Positions 50,271 to 60,220 are shown, numbered from the stretch's first letter. The stretch is DNA of 64,000 bases from Bacillus sp. FJAT-29937 (GCF_001509555.1 NZ_LMAS01000003.1:391175-455174); one strand, 5' to 3'. Notes: generated from the sequence alone by a model not told the origin. Made by a program: numbers and translations.

Positions 50271-50461
50271 ATGATCTTGGTTGATGCCGGTTCTTGTCCT
50301 GTAAAGGAAGAAATTGTCGATTAACTAATAATCATTCTGTAGCCAGAGCGCGTAGAAGGGGGATACATGGGAAGGGGCCCAAGCCTTACAGTCGGGAAGA
50401 TCGTATTAGGTTTGTGAAAGAATTGACAAAGATTTTGTCGAATTTTGAAGGAGTTCACTAA
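50271..50461 (+). pseudogene. yqxD: Remnant of UPF0178 protein YqxD with an internal deletion
   Basis: The segment from 50271 encodes MILVDAGSCPVKEEIVD and then stops at 50322; it matches the UPF0178 start VDADACPVKEEI, with the normally conserved Asp-Ala changed to Gly-Ser. From 50330 in another frame the DNA encodes NHSVARARRRGIHGKGPKPYSREDRIRFVKEL and stops at 50459; this is the family C-terminus. About 90 middle codons are missing. The place, just before dnaG, is where intact yqxD lies in B. subtilis. This is a decayed gene. Confidence 0.85.
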
Positions 50462-50563
50462 TTTTTATAGAAATAATAATTAATGGATCAATTCTCTTTC
50501 TAAAATTGATGCCCAGAGTGTACTTCAAAAGACACTTGATTTTTATTAATTGGAGTTGTTCCC

Positions 50564-52375
50564 ATGGTAGAGCGTATCGCCGAGGAAAAAGTGAATGAGA
50601 TTCGGCAAGCTGTCGATATTGTTGATATTATAAGCGATTATGTTCAACTAAAAAAGCAAGGGCGAAATTACTTTGGTCTATGCCCATTTCATGGAGAGAA
50701 CACCCCATCTTTTTCCGTTTCACCTGATAAGCAAATTTATCATTGCTTCGGGTGTGGAGCCGGCGGAAATGCCTTTTCATTCTTAATGGATCTTGAAGGG
50801 TATACCTTTCAAGAAGCAGCTGTCAAATTAGCCGAAAAAGGGAATATTAAGCTGGACATAATTGTTCAGTCCGAAGCCGCTCAAAATAATGTTCCTCCCG
50901 ATATTCAACAAATGCTGGAGGCGCATGAGCTATTGCGTAAATTTTATCATCATCTGCTGTTGAACACAAAAGATGGCCAACATGCACTAGACTATTTGCT
51001 TGGCAGAGGATTTACGATTGAAGCCATTGAGAAATTTCAAATTGGCTATTCCCTTCCTTCTTGGGATTTTGTATATAAATTTCTCGGGAAGAGGAAGTTT
51101 CCAATAGAGGTAATGGAAAAAGCAGGACTTATTATTAAACGCGAAAAAGATGGCGGTTATTTTGATCGTTTTCGCAACCGGATTATGTTTCCGATTTTTG
51201 ACCGAAGTGGAAAAACGATTGCCTTTTCAGGAAGATCTTTAGGGGACGATGAGCCCAAATATTTAAATAGTCCTGAAACGCCAATCTTTAATAAAAGTAA
51301 AATTTTATATAATTTTCATTTAGCAAGACCTCAAATCAAGAAACTCCAGCAGGCTGTTTTATTTGAAGGATTTGCGGATGTCATTTCTGCTGATCTTGCA
51401 GGAGTTGAAAACGGTATTGGCACAATGGGAACATCCTTAACGGAGGACCATGTTTCCTCTTTAAAGAGAAATGCTCAGTCAATCACTGTTTGCTATGATT
51501 CCGACAATGCTGGAATTGAAGCGGCTTTCAGAGCGGCTAATATGCTTTCTAATGCTGGATGTCAAGTAAGGGTTGCTTTAATGCCGGATGGACTTGACCC
51601 GGACGACTATGTTAAAAAATTTGGTCCGGAAAAGTTTCGTCAAGAGGTAATAGATGGCAGTCACACACTTATGGCATTCAAACTGCGTTACTACCGCAGA
51701 GGGAAAAAGCTGCAGGATGAAGGAGATCGCCTGCTTTATATCGAAGAAGTATTAACGGAAATAAGCAAATTAGATAATGCAGTAGAAAAGGATTATTATT
51801 TACGCCATTTAGCAAATGAATTTTCCCTTTCACTGGAAGCACTGAAAGAACAGGAAAAACAAATTAATTTTTCAGAAAGACGGAAGACTAAGGGACAGAG
51901 CAGCGAGACAGTCAAAAAACAGCTGATTCTTCAAAAGCAAGCGAAGCAGTTGAAGCCTGCATATTATACAGCTGAGAGAAAATTAATTGCTCATATGCTT
52001 GCCGATAGTGATCTTGCATTTAAGGTTCAGAATTTGCTTCTGGGAAATACGTTTAATGTAGATGAGCATCAAGCAATTATTACTTATTTATTAGGCTTTT
52101 ATGAAGAAGGGCACCCATCAGATACAAGTGCATTCATCAACTTCATCGCTGATGAAAAGTTAAAAAGAATTGTTGCTGATATTCAAATGATGGAAATTAA
52201 CGATGAATTAAGCGAACAAGAATTAACGGATTATATAAAACAGGTGTTTAATTATCAAAAAATGTTAAAGATAAAAGAAAAACTGCTTGAGCAAAAAGAA
52301 GCAGAGCGGAAAAGTGATTATGCAAAGGCAGCCTTGATCGCAATGGAAATTATTCAATTGCGCAAGTCTCTATAG
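50564..52375 (+). CDS. dnaG: DNA primase
   Basis: This 603-residue primase has the N-terminal CHC2-type zinc ribbon (CPFHGENTPSF and CFGCGAGG, about 41-68), the TOPRIM catalytic core (FEGFADVISA, YDSDNAG and DPDD) and the C-terminal helicase-binding domain. GGAG at 50552 precedes the ATG. It makes RNA primers for replication and is co-transcribed with sigA in Bacillus. Confidence 0.98.
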   Translation: MVERIAEEKVNEIRQAVDIVDIISDYVQLKKQGRNYFGLCPFHGENTPSFSVSPDKQIYHCFGCGAGGNAFSFLMDLEGYTFQEAAVKLAEKGNIKLDIIVQSEAAQNNVPPDIQQMLEAHELLRKFYHHLLLNTKDGQHALDYLLGRGFTIEAIEKFQIGYSLPSWDFVYKFLGKRKFPIEVMEKAGLIIKREKDGGYFDRFRNRIMFPIFDRSGKTIAFSGRSLGDDEPKYLNSPETPIFNKSKILYNFHLARPQIKKLQQAVLFEGFADVISADLAGVENGIGTMGTSLTEDHVSSLKRNAQSITVCYDSDNAGIEAAFRAANMLSNAGCQVRVALMPDGLDPDDYVKKFGPEKFRQEVIDGSHTLMAFKLRYYRRGKKLQDEGDRLLYIEEVLTEISKLDNAVEKDYYLRHLANEFSLSLEALKEQEKQINFSERRKTKGQSSETVKKQLILQKQAKQLKPAYYTAERKLIAHMLADSDLAFKVQNLLLGNTFNVDEHQAIITYLLGFYEEGHPSDTSAFINFIADEKLKRIVADIQMMEINDELSEQELTDYIKQVFNYQKMLKIKEKLLEQKEAERKSDYAKAALIAMEIIQLRKSL

Positions 52376-52425
52376 ATTAAGATATTTCTTAAGGATTGTC
52401 TGTGACTTTGGAAGGAGGGGGACAT

Positions 52426-53553
52426 ATGGCTGAAAAATCAGCTCGTTCAAAAGAAGTTGATTCAGAATTGACCCTAGATCAAGTGAAGGAACAATTAACT
52501 GAAGTTGGGAAAAAGACGGGCGTTCTTGCCTATGACGATATTGCAGAAAAAATGGCCCATTTTGAATTGGATTCACATCAAATGGATGAATTTTATGAGT
52601 TCCTTGGAGATCAAGGTGTTGAGCTAGTCGGTGACACTGACGATGATGCCGACCCTAATGCTAAGCAATTAGCAAAAGGTGAAGAAGAGTTTGACTTAAA
52701 TGATTTAAGTGTTCCTCCAGGCGTGAAAATCAATGACCCTGTTAGAATGTACTTAAAAGAAATTGGCCGTGTTGACCTGCTTTCTGCTGAGGATGAAATA
52801 TTACTTGCAGAACGGATTGAAGATGGTGATGAGGAAGCAAAAAGGCGACTTGCTGAAGCAAACCTCCGATTAGTTGTAAGTATTGCGAAGCGTTATGTTG
52901 GCCGTGGTATGCTTTTCCTTGATTTGATTCAAGAAGGAAATATGGGCTTAATAAAAGCCGTTGAAAAATTTGATTATCGAAAAGGCTTTAAATTTAGTAC
53001 GTATGCAACTTGGTGGATTCGTCAAGCAATTACTAGAGCGATTGCCGATCAGGCAAGAACGATCCGAATTCCCGTTCATATGGTTGAAACAATTAACAAA
53101 TTAATTCGTGTTCAGCGTCAATTACTTCAGGACCTTGGCCGTGAACCAACTCCAGAAGAAATTGCCGAGGATATGGATTTAACGCCAGATAAAGTTAGAG
53201 AAATTCTAAAAATTGCGCAAGAGCCTGTATCTTTAGAAACGCCAATTGGTGAAGAAGATGATTCCCACTTAGGCGACTTCATTGAAGATCAGGATGCCAC
53301 TTCACCTTCTGAGCATGCTGCCTACGAGCTTCTTAAGGAGCAGCTAGAGGATGTTCTAGATACTTTAACCGATCGTGAGGAAAATGTCCTGCGTCTTCGC
53401 TTTGGGCTTGATGACGGGCGTACAAGGACGTTAGAGGAAGTCGGTAAAGTATTTGGTGTTACACGAGAACGTATTCGCCAAATTGAAGCGAAGGCTTTGC
53501 GTAAATTAAGACACCCGAGCAGAAGCAAGCGATTAAAAGACTTTTTAGAATAG
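52426..53553 (+). CDS. sigA: Primary sigma factor SigA
   Basis: This 375-residue housekeeping sigma factor has region 1.1 at the N-terminus, region 1.2 ([11 protein letters not shown]), region 2 with the [12 protein letters not shown]-like and [14 protein letters not shown] blocks, region 3, and region 4 ending in [27 protein letters not shown] (read in parts). The frame opens at 52396, but AAGGAGGGGG precedes the ATG at 52426. It follows dnaG by 50 bases and ends at a terminator. Confidence 0.99.
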   Translation: MAEKSARSKEVDSELTLDQVKEQLTEVGKKTGVLAYDDIAEKMAHFELDSHQMDEFYEFLGDQGVELVGDTDDDADPNAKQLAKGEEEFDLNDLSVPPGVKINDPVRMYLKEIGRVDLLSAEDEILLAERIEDGDEEAKRRLAEANLRLVVSIAKRYVGRGMLFLDLIQEGNMGLIKAVEKFDYRKGFKFSTYATWWIRQAITRAIADQARTIRIPVHMVETINKLIRVQRQLLQDLGREPTPEEIAEDMDLTPDKVREILKIAQEPVSLETPIGEEDDSHLGDFIEDQDATSPSEHAAYELLKEQLEDVLDTLTDREENVLRLRFGLDDGRTRTLEEVGKVFGVTRERIRQIEAKALRKLRHPSRSKRLKDFLE

Positions 53554-53567
53554 AAAAAGATTGTCAG

Positions 53568-53611
53568 AAAATAGTTTACTTCTTACAATGGAAGTAAGCT
53601 ATTTTTTTTTC
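53568..53611 (+). terminator. dnaG-sigA terminator
   Basis: A 15-bp stem with one G-U pair (53568-53582 with 53591-53605) has an 8-nt loop and a run of T residues. Confidence 0.93.
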
Positions 53612-53634
53612 GCTGGAATGGACGTGTACCCTTA

Positions 53635-54168
53635 ATGAATGAAACAAGAAAAAAAATTATTGTTAACGAAATAATGAATTGGCGAAAAAATCGCATGCTT
53701 CCTGAACATTATTGTGATTTCCTCTTAGCGTTGTATACAGAAGGAAATGAACCGGAAAACATGAGAGAGCCAGCCGCTATTAAAAAAATACATTGGAAAA
53801 ACCATTATTTATTTTTAATGCTAATTCCGTTAGCTCTATTTTTAATCCATTTTACTGAATTGTCTATTACTTTGCAAATGGCCTTTTCCATATTATTTGT
53901 TTTAACTGGAATTATTTTCACTTTTTACTTTTTTAGAAAAGGAATTTTGCTGCAAATTCCTTTAATTGCTTCAGCTTTAATTTTATTATTATCCACCGTT
54001 GAATTTATTTCAAGATTATTTCCAGAAAGACTAATAGTCCTTTACATAATAATATTTTTGAACTGTTTTTTATGGTTATTAACTGGCTGGAAACTGAAAC
54101 TCCCATCCTTTATCATATCTGGAGTTTTGGGAATAATATTAATAGTGATTTCTATATTTGTATATTAA
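53635..54168 (+). CDS. Unrecognised membrane protein with a soluble N-terminal head
   Basis: I do not recognise this 177-residue protein with confidence. A polar N-terminal region (about 1-55, with IVNEIMNWRKNRMLPEHYCDFLLALY) precedes five hydrophobic helices (about 59-76, 79-101, 106-127, 134-152, 158-177). The Shine-Dalgarno is weak (GGAATGG). It lies between sigA and cccA after a strong terminator, so it has its own transcription. The head may be a small interaction domain; that is a guess. The low-complexity Ile/Leu/Phe content reflects membrane helices and AT-rich DNA. Confidence 0.7.
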   Translation: MNETRKKIIVNEIMNWRKNRMLPEHYCDFLLALYTEGNEPENMREPAAIKKIHWKNHYLFLMLIPLALFLIHFTELSITLQMAFSILFVLTGIIFTFYFFRKGILLQIPLIASALILLLSTVEFISRLFPERLIVLYIIIFLNCFLWLLTGWKLKLPSFIISGVLGIILIVISIFVY

Positions 54169-54321
54169 AAAGATTTTTAGAAGTTTTTAAATGTTGAGAA
54201 AACAATCATCTCTTTTTACTTAATGAAGTATGGGGAATTTCCTCTTAAATCACTGGATTTTTGTCTAATTTTTGAATTTGCTGTAACAAAGTTGGCCTAA
54301 GGGCTTTTCCTTCTACACATT

Positions 54322-54351
54322 TTGAAGTAGAATAGAGATTGTTTGTATAAT
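54322..54351 (+). promoter_or_regulatory. Sigma-A promoter of cccA
   Basis: TTGAAG, 18 bases, and a perfect TATAAT, 45 bases before the cccA ATG. Confidence 0.8.
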
Positions 54352-54395
54352 CATTTACTTAATATGAGATGTTCTTACATAAGGGAGGTATAAAC

Positions 54396-54758
54396 ATGAA
54401 AAATCCAGTAATGCCGTACATCTTAATTTTTGCTTTTGGTATCGTTGCAATGTTCCTAATTTCCTTTAAAGGACTTGGTGATGCTGAGCAGCTTGCTATT
54501 GAAAGAGAAGGCGGCGGTGAAAAGACGGAAGAAACGGCTGCAGCAAGCCCTGAGGAGATCTATCAAAAGAGCTGTATTGGGTGCCACGGTGATCAATACC
54601 AAGGTGCAGTTGGACCAGCTTTAACAGGTGTAGGTGACCATCTATCACAGGATGAGATAGCTGATATTCTTGTTAATGGTAAAGGGGCAATGCCTCCTGG
54701 CTTAGTTCCAGCAGATAAAGCAGGCGAAATGGCTGCTTGGCTAGCAGAATTAAAATAA
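54396..54758 (+). CDS. cccA: Membrane-anchored cytochrome c-550
   Basis: This 120-residue protein has an uncleaved N-terminal anchor (about 6-24), an acidic linker and a class I cytochrome c domain. The heme is attached through CIGCH near residues 61-65, and the distal methionine ligand is in KGAMPPG. It carries electrons on the outer face of the membrane toward cytochrome oxidase. The frame opens at 54369, but AAGGGAGG precedes the ATG at 54396. Confidence 0.96.
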   Translation: MKNPVMPYILIFAFGIVAMFLISFKGLGDAEQLAIEREGGGEKTEETAAASPEEIYQKSCIGCHGDQYQGAVGPALTGVGDHLSQDEIADILVNGKGAMPPGLVPADKAGEMAAWLAELK

Positions 54759-54823
54759 AATAATTTGTTAAACACAAGCTTAAGGGCCTATACATTGGCC
54801 TCATTTGAGCGAAATATAAAAAG

Positions 54824-54853
54824 AGCCCTTTGCATTTGTAAAGGGCTTTTTTT
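54824..54853 (+). terminator. cccA terminator
   Basis: AGCCCTTT pairs with AAAGGGCT around an 8-nt loop, followed by TTTTTT. Confidence 0.9.
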
Positions 54854-54981
54854 AAGCTGATCTTTTGCCTGTGCATGTTAAGACTTTGCAAAACCTTACT
54901 ATTTTTAATACTATTATAAAGACAAATTAACTGTGCAAGGAATAGTGGACACATATTTTTTTCTTGAAAAGTGGTGATTAA

Positions 54982-55692
54982 TTGAATACTGAGAAATTAT
55001 CACAGCGTTTAGAGGCTGTTGCAAATTATATTCCAAATGGGTACAGACTTGCTGATATAGGCTCGGATCACGCATATTTGCCATGCTATGCAGTGAAACG
55101 AGGCATGATCCCATTTGCGGTTGCTGGAGAAGTGGCAGAGGGACCGTATCAGTCTGCAAAAGGCCAAGTTGAAGCGGAAGGGTTGAATGACAAAATAAAC
55201 GTCCGCAAAGGAAATGGGTTACAGGTAATCTCAGAGAGTGAAGTAGATTGTATTACAATTGCTGGGATGGGCGGAGCTTTAATCACGAATATTTTGGAAG
55301 AGGGCAAGGAAAAGCTAGGACAGGTAAAAAGATTGATATTACAGCCAAATGTAAGTGCTATTACAATAAGAAGCTGGCTTAATGACAATGGCTGGGTTTT
55401 AATTGCTGAAGAAATTCTTGAAGAAGATGAAAAAATTTATGAGATTTTAGTAGCTGAAAAAGGAGATGCAAAGGAAAAAGGTGAGTTTGACCTGCAAACG
55501 GAATTATTATTTGGCCCTTTTCTGCTAAAGCAAAAATCTGCAGTTTTTAAAAAGAAATGGCTCGGAGAATTAAAGAATTGGCAAAGAATTTTAGCTCAGC
55601 TAGAAAATGCAGCTGCTACAAAGGAAACGATAGAGAAAAAAAATGAACTATTAGAGAAGATAAAGATGGTTGAGGGGGTATTAGGTCATTGA
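54982..55692 (+). CDS. trmK: tRNA (adenine22-N1)-methyltransferase TrmK
   Basis: This 236-residue SAM methyltransferase (YqfN in B. subtilis) modifies A22 in tRNAs. Visible motifs are RLADIGSDHAYLPCYAVKRG for SAM binding and TIAGMGGALI in place of the N6-type NPPY motif. A C-terminal coiled coil (about 190-232) is present. TTG start after AAGTGGTGAT. It overlaps yqfO by four bases. Confidence 0.95.
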   Translation: MNTEKLSQRLEAVANYIPNGYRLADIGSDHAYLPCYAVKRGMIPFAVAGEVAEGPYQSAKGQVEAEGLNDKINVRKGNGLQVISESEVDCITIAGMGGALITNILEEGKEKLGQVKRLILQPNVSAITIRSWLNDNGWVLIAEEILEEDEKIYEILVAEKGDAKEKGEFDLQTELLFGPFLLKQKSAVFKKKWLGELKNWQRILAQLENAAATKETIEKKNELLEKIKMVEGVLGH

Positions 55693-56804
55693 AAAATGTA
55701 AATGGACATGAAATCATTCAGCTATTTGAACAGTTTTCTCCAAAGGGCTATTGCCTGGAGGGTGATAAAATTGGTCTGCAAATTGGAAGATTAAATAAGC
55801 CAGTTGAAAACGTTATGATTGCACTGGACGTGCTGGAAGAAGTAGTTGATGAAGCAATCGCTAAGAATGTTCAACTCATAATTGCTCACCACCCGCCTAT
55901 TTTTCGCCCGCTTCAATCAATTGCCACTGATACACCTGCAGGGAAACTGATTGAGAAATTAATTAAGCATGATATCGCTGTCTATGCGGCCCACACAAAT
56001 TTGGACGTTGCTGCTGGCGGTGTTAACGATATGCTTGCTGAAGCATTGCAGCTAGTTAATACGGAGGTCTTATTTCCTACCTATGAGACCGAATTGAAAA
56101 AACTAGTTGTCTTTGTTCCAGAGGATAGTGCTGACGATCTTAAAAAGGCATTAGGAGATGCTGGCGCCGGAGCGATTGGCCATTACAGTCATTGCAGTTT
56201 CGAATCATCCGGAATTGGGCAGTTCTTACCAGGTGAAGGAACAAATCCGTTTATTGGCGAGCATGGAAAGCTAGAGTCAGTGAAAGAGCTGAGAATTGAA
56301 ACGATTTTTCCGGCTCACTTAGAGAAAAGAATCTTAAAAGCCATGTTTCTAGCTCATCCTTACGAAGAAGTAGCCTATGATATTTATAAGCTGGACAATA
56401 AGGGTGAAGTATTAGGTCTAGGCAGAATTGGCGAAGTTCAGGAAATGACATTAGGGGAATTCGCAAATCACGTTAAACAAACATTAGATGTGAATGGTGT
56501 ACGCGTCGTAGGAGATCTTGATTCAAAGGTTAAAAAAGTAGCTGTCCTCGGCGGGGATGGGAATAAATACTTTGCCTCTGCCAAATTTAAAGGAGCCGAT
56601 GTCTACGTAACGGGTGATATGTATTATCATGTGGCACATGACGCCATGATGATGGGATTAAATATTGTTGACCCAGGACACAATGTCGAAAAGGTGATGA
56701 AACAAGGAGTAGCCTTGCAATTGACAAAAATGTGCCAAGAAAAGGGCTATGCCGTTTCAATCTTTGCTTCTGAAATACATACAGATCCTTTTCAATTTGT
56801 TTAA
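55689..56804 (+). CDS. yqfO: Nif3-like dinuclear metal-centre protein YqfO
   Basis: This 371-residue protein has the split NIF3 fold (LIIAHHPPIF and YAAHTNLDVAAGGVND bind the metals in the first half; GDMYYHVAHDAMMMGLNIVDPGHNVEK in the second, in parts) with the CutA1-like middle insertion (about 130-240) seen in Gram-positive members. GTP cyclohydrolase-like or stress roles have been suggested, but the function is not settled. TTG start by overlap with trmK. Confidence 0.93.
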   Translation: MKNVNGHEIIQLFEQFSPKGYCLEGDKIGLQIGRLNKPVENVMIALDVLEEVVDEAIAKNVQLIIAHHPPIFRPLQSIATDTPAGKLIEKLIKHDIAVYAAHTNLDVAAGGVNDMLAEALQLVNTEVLFPTYETELKKLVVFVPEDSADDLKKALGDAGAGAIGHYSHCSFESSGIGQFLPGEGTNPFIGEHGKLESVKELRIETIFPAHLEKRILKAMFLAHPYEEVAYDIYKLDNKGEVLGLGRIGEVQEMTLGEFANHVKQTLDVNGVRVVGDLDSKVKKVAVLGGDGNKYFASAKFKGADVYVTGDMYYHVAHDAMMMGLNIVDPGHNVEKVMKQGVALQLTKMCQEKGYAVSIFASEIHTDPFQFV

Positions 56805-56823
56805 GTAAAGTTTTAAAAGAAAG

Positions 56824-56852
56824 GAGGGCTGCCATTTTAGGCAGCCCTCTTT
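56824..56852. terminator. Bidirectional terminator between yqfO and ispH
   Basis: GAGGGCTGCC pairs with GGCAGCCCTC-like sequence (56824-56833 with 56840-56849) and is flanked by A and T runs. It separates convergent genes. Confidence 0.85.
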
Positions 56853-56853
56853 A

Positions 56854-57795
56854 TTATTTATTTTTAACCTTTGGTAAAATTTTATTTAATGGCACTTTTT
56901 TCTCTTTTACCCATGTACTTTCATCATTCGGATTAAATTGTTCAATAAATGAAATGACTTCTTTCGTGATTGGCGTTGGTGTAGATGCTCCTGATGTCAC
57001 GGCAACGGTTGACGCATTTTTAATCCAGTCGATATTTAACTCAGTTACGTCAGCAATACGATAGGCCTCAGTACCGGCAATTTCTTCTGAAACCTGTGCC
57101 AGCCTGTTTGAGTTATTGCTTTTTGGATCGCCGACTACTATAAGTACGTCAGCTTCACCAGCTTGTTCTGCCACAGCCTCTTGACGAACTTGGGTTGCAA
57201 GGCATATTTCTTTATGGAATTCAGCATGAGGATATTTTTCTTCAATTTGTTCCATCACATGCTTAACGTCCCATTGGCTCATCGTTGTTTGATTCGTGAC
57301 AACGATTTTTTCGCTTTGAATATTTAATGCGTTGACATCATCTATCGTTTCTACAAGGTATACATCATGAGGGGCAACTCCTACAGCTCCCTCAGGTTCC
57401 GGATGTCCTTTTTTGCCAATGTAGATAATCTTAAAGCCTTCTTTTGTCTTATCCTTAATTAAATCATGGGTTCTCGTAACGTCAGGGCATGTTGCATCAA
57501 TGGTAATGAGTCCTTTTTGCTTCGCCAATTCCCTCACTTGTGGAGAAATTCCATGTGCTGTGAAAATAACGGTACCTTTATCGACCTTTTCAAGAATTTC
57601 TAATCGATTGTTCCCATCCAATGTAATGATTCCCTCTTCTTCAAAGGCATCAGTTACATGTTTGTTATGAACAATCATTCCAAGTATATAAATGGGTCTA
57701 GGCAAATTTTTATCGAGTGCAGCATTTCTCGCAATTACCATGGCATCAACAACCCCGTAGCAGTAGCCGCGCGGTGATATTTTAATAATCTCCAT
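56854..57795 (-). CDS. ispH: 4-hydroxy-3-methylbut-2-enyl diphosphate reductase
   Basis: This 313-residue iron-sulfur enzyme makes isopentenyl and dimethylallyl diphosphate in the MEP isoprenoid pathway. Cluster cysteines are in [21 protein letters not shown] and [23 protein letters not shown] is the substrate-binding stretch. A TTG at 57801 is in frame; the ATG at 57795, after GGGGG, is preferred. It is transcribed opposite to its neighbours yqfO and cshB. Confidence 0.96.
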   Translation of the reverse strand: MEIIKISPRGYCYGVVDAMVIARNAALDKNLPRPIYILGMIVHNKHVTDAFEEEGIITLDGNNRLEILEKVDKGTVIFTAHGISPQVRELAKQKGLITIDATCPDVTRTHDLIKDKTKEGFKIIYIGKKGHPEPEGAVGVAPHDVYLVETIDDVNALNIQSEKIVVTNQTTMSQWDVKHVMEQIEEKYPHAEFHKEICLATQVRQEAVAEQAGEADVLIVVGDPKSNNSNRLAQVSEEIAGTEAYRIADVTELNIDWIKNASTVAVTSGASTPTPITKEVISFIEQFNPNDESTWVKEKKVPLNKILPKVKNK

Positions 57796-57986
57796 GATCA
57801 AAGAAACCCCCTTAAGTTTGAATCTATATATGGTGATTAATTATTGTTATTTTAGTTCAAATAGATATATGAACAAATCACGTATACTATTATATCGGAC
57901 ATTTGATAATAATCATACTAAAAGAGAATTCCAAAGGGAGTGTTTCTCATCATGGACATAAAAAAATATTCCGTAAAGCAGCTTGT

Positions 57987-58712
57987 TTAAACGTAAAGCC
58001 TCGGTCTAGAAGTTCCTATATCTCTCTTTTTTTCGCTTTGAATAGGAATTTGTTCAGTTGGTTGAGATGTTCCTTCTTTTTTCTTTGTTTGTTTAGCAGT
58101 TTTTTTTGTTTTGGCGGGCTCTTTATTGTCCTTCACTTTCTCTTCCGTGTCATCAGATGAGTTTTTTAATCCTCGATAAAGCTTCCATATCGCTGGAATG
58201 TTTTTTACCATTGGCCCATATTGCTGTACCATTGGTCCGAATTGCTGAGCTGTGTTTAATACCTTCTGCGTATTTTCTAAAAAGCCAGTAATAGCTCCCG
58301 GATTACTGAGAGTTTTTAGGATTCCCCCTGCACCTGCACCATTACCTCCAGCTGCTCCGGCAGCCCTGCTCGCTGATTGCATCGCTCCTGCCCCGATGCC
58401 GCGAGCCTGTTGGTTCCCGCGGCCCAGCAGCTTGGATAGCAAGCCCCCGCCGCCTTGTCTCCCTTGCGGCGGCCCGCCTGGTCCCCTAAATCCTCCGCCT
58501 CCACGTCCCATTTGCGGCGGTCCGCCTGGTCCTCTAAATCCTCCGCCTCCACGCCCCATTTGCGGTGGTCCGCCTGGTCCTCTAAATCCTCCTCCAGCCA
58601 TAGGGGGGAAGGGAGAGGAAGGGGGCCCCATTGGCGGGCGGGAAGGCATTTGATTTTGATAAGGCTGCGGAGGAAATCCTCCTCGATAAGGCGCACTTGG
58701 TCCATGAAACAT
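57987..58712 (-). CDS. yqfQ: YqfQ/VrrA-like Gly-Pro-rich repeat protein
   Basis: This 241-residue protein has a Pro/Gly-rich N-terminal third with three tandem 16-residue units (FRGPGGPPQMGRGGGG), a middle conserved stretch (LKTLSNPGAITGFLENTQKVLNTAQQFGPMVQQYGP, in parts) and a Lys/Glu-rich C-terminus. The middle stretch is typical of YqfQ; the B. anthracis homologue at this position is VrrA, known for length variation. GGAGGT precedes the ATG. A spore-coat or surface role is suggested in related species but not shown by this sequence. Confidence 0.88.
   Translation of the reverse strand: MFHGPSAPYRGGFPPQPYQNQMPSRPPMGPPSSPFPPMAGGGFRGPGGPPQMGRGGGGFRGPGGPPQMGRGGGGFRGPGGPPQGRQGGGGLLSKLLGRGNQQARGIGAGAMQSASRAAGAAGGNGAGAGGILKTLSNPGAITGFLENTQKVLNTAQQFGPMVQQYGPMVKNIPAIWKLYRGLKNSSDDTEEKVKDNKEPAKTKKTAKQTKKKEGTSQPTEQIPIQSEKKRDIGTSRPRLYV
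58443..58586 (-). repeat. Three 48-bp tandem repeats in yqfQ
   Basis: Units at 58539-58586 and 58491-58538 differ at two bases of 48; the third (58443-58490) is more diverged. The period keeps the reading frame, so unit gain or loss would change the protein by 16 residues. Confidence 0.93.
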
Positions 58713-58906
58713 AACATGACCTCCATTCTAATCTCTATTAGTAATAAACTATGCGGAATTAATAAAATGGTTTTAGGACTTTTTTTGATAAATAGGTAAA
58801 AATAAAGTTAAAATGATGTTTGAAGCAGGTATAAGTGGTTATTTCATGCAAACTTTATTATAATAACAGGATGATTACATGAATCGACAAATGAGGAGCT
58901 ATATAA

Positions 58907-60220
58907 ATGAAGGATAATAAGTTTGAACGATATGATTTTAAGACATTTATTTTGGAAGCAGTGAAGGATTTAGGATTTTATGAGCCAACTGAAATCCAAG
59001 AAAGATTATTTCCAACTGTATTAAAAGGTGAAAGTGCCATTGGCCAATCACAAACGGGAACAGGAAAAACGCATGCTTATATTTTACCAATATTGCAAAA
59101 GGTTGATTTTGAAAAACAGGAAGTACAAGCAGTAATTACGGCACCAACAAGAGAGCTTGCGACCCAAATTTATCATGAAATACTAAAGGTAACAAAGCAC
59201 TGTCAAGAGGGACAAGAAATTTCGGCACGCTGTTATGTTGGGGGAACAGACAAGCAGAGATCTATTGAAAAGTTAAAAACTCAGCCCCAAGTTGTTGTCG
59301 GGACTCCTGGAAGAATTAACGATTTGATTAAGGAACAAGCCTTGTTTGTGCATACAGCCAATATGCTTGTAGTAGACGAAGCAGATCTTATGCTTGATAT
59401 GGGCTTTATCGAGGATGTGGATCAAATTGCAGCAAGAATGCCTGAAAAGCTGCAGATGCTGATTTTTTCCGCAACCATTCCAGAAAAATTAAAGCCGTTT
59501 CTTAAAAAGTATATGGAAAATCCAAAATACATTCAAATCGAGCCTGAACAAGTAACAGCAGCGAAAATAGAGCATTGGATTATGCCATCCCGCCATCGCA
59601 ATAAAGTGAACCTTGTACATGATGCATTAACTTTATTTAATCCCTATTTAGCCATCGTTTTTGCAAATACGAAGAAAATGGCAGATGAAGTAGCTGATTC
59701 CTTAATTAAAAAAGGATTGAAAGTGGGCCGTATTCACGGGGATCTGAATCCTCGCGAGCGCAAAAAAATGATGAAGCAAATAAAAGATCTGGAATTCCAA
59801 TATATTGTTGCCACTGATTTAGCTGCTAGAGGGATTGATATTCAAGGAATCAGTCACGTTATTAACTATGAATTGCCTTCTGATTTAGATTTTTATATTC
59901 ACCGTGTTGGGAGAACAGCCCGTGCAGGCAATTCTGGTATTGCACTTACAATTTATGATACACCCGATGAGGATGCACTAAATCGTCTTGATAAAATGGG
60001 GATCGAATTCCGCCATGTTGATCTGCAAAAAGGGGAATGGGCAGATTTAGGCAAGAGAAATAAACGCAAAAGCCGTCAGAAGCAAACGGACGAAATTGAT
60101 AAACAGGCACAGTCGATGATTCAAAAGCCTAAAAAGGTAAAGCCTGGATATAAAAAGAAAATGCAAACTGAAATAGAAAGCTTCAAAAAACGCCAAAAGA
60201 GATTACAGCGTAAAAAATAG
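58907..60220 (+). CDS. cshB: DEAD-box RNA helicase CshB
   Basis: This 437-residue cold-shock-type RNA helicase has all core motifs: Q-motif region EPTEIQ, motif I SQTGTGKT, Ia PTRELA, Ib TPGR, motif II DEAD, III SAT, and [13 protein letters not shown] basic, lysine-rich tail (about 385-437) probably binds RNA. B. subtilis CshB (YqfR) acts with cold-shock proteins on structured mRNA and ribosome assembly. GAGGAG lies about ten bases before the ATG. nfo follows by 26 bases. Confidence 0.96.
   Translation: MKDNKFERYDFKTFILEAVKDLGFYEPTEIQERLFPTVLKGESAIGQSQTGTGKTHAYILPILQKVDFEKQEVQAVITAPTRELATQIYHEILKVTKHCQEGQEISARCYVGGTDKQRSIEKLKTQPQVVVGTPGRINDLIKEQALFVHTANMLVVDEADLMLDMGFIEDVDQIAARMPEKLQMLIFSATIPEKLKPFLKKYMENPKYIQIEPEQVTAAKIEHWIMPSRHRNKVNLVHDALTLFNPYLAIVFANTKKMADEVADSLIKKGLKVGRIHGDLNPRERKKMMKQIKDLEFQYIVATDLAARGIDIQGISHVINYELPSDLDFYIHRVGRTARAGNSGIALTIYDTPDEDALNRLDKMGIEFRHVDLQKGEWADLGKRNKRKSRQKQTDEIDKQAQSMIQKPKKVKPGYKKKMQTEIESFKKRQKRLQRKK

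Noticed and set aside
58443-58586. Possible CRISPR array
   Set aside because: Units are contiguous 48-bp in-frame repeats without spacers and encode Gly/Pro-rich protein.
58252-58653. Long Pro/Gly-rich reading frame on the plus strand opposite yqfQ
   Set aside because: It is the mirror of the low-complexity GC-rich repeat region of yqfQ. It lacks a Shine-Dalgarno and a recognisable domain.
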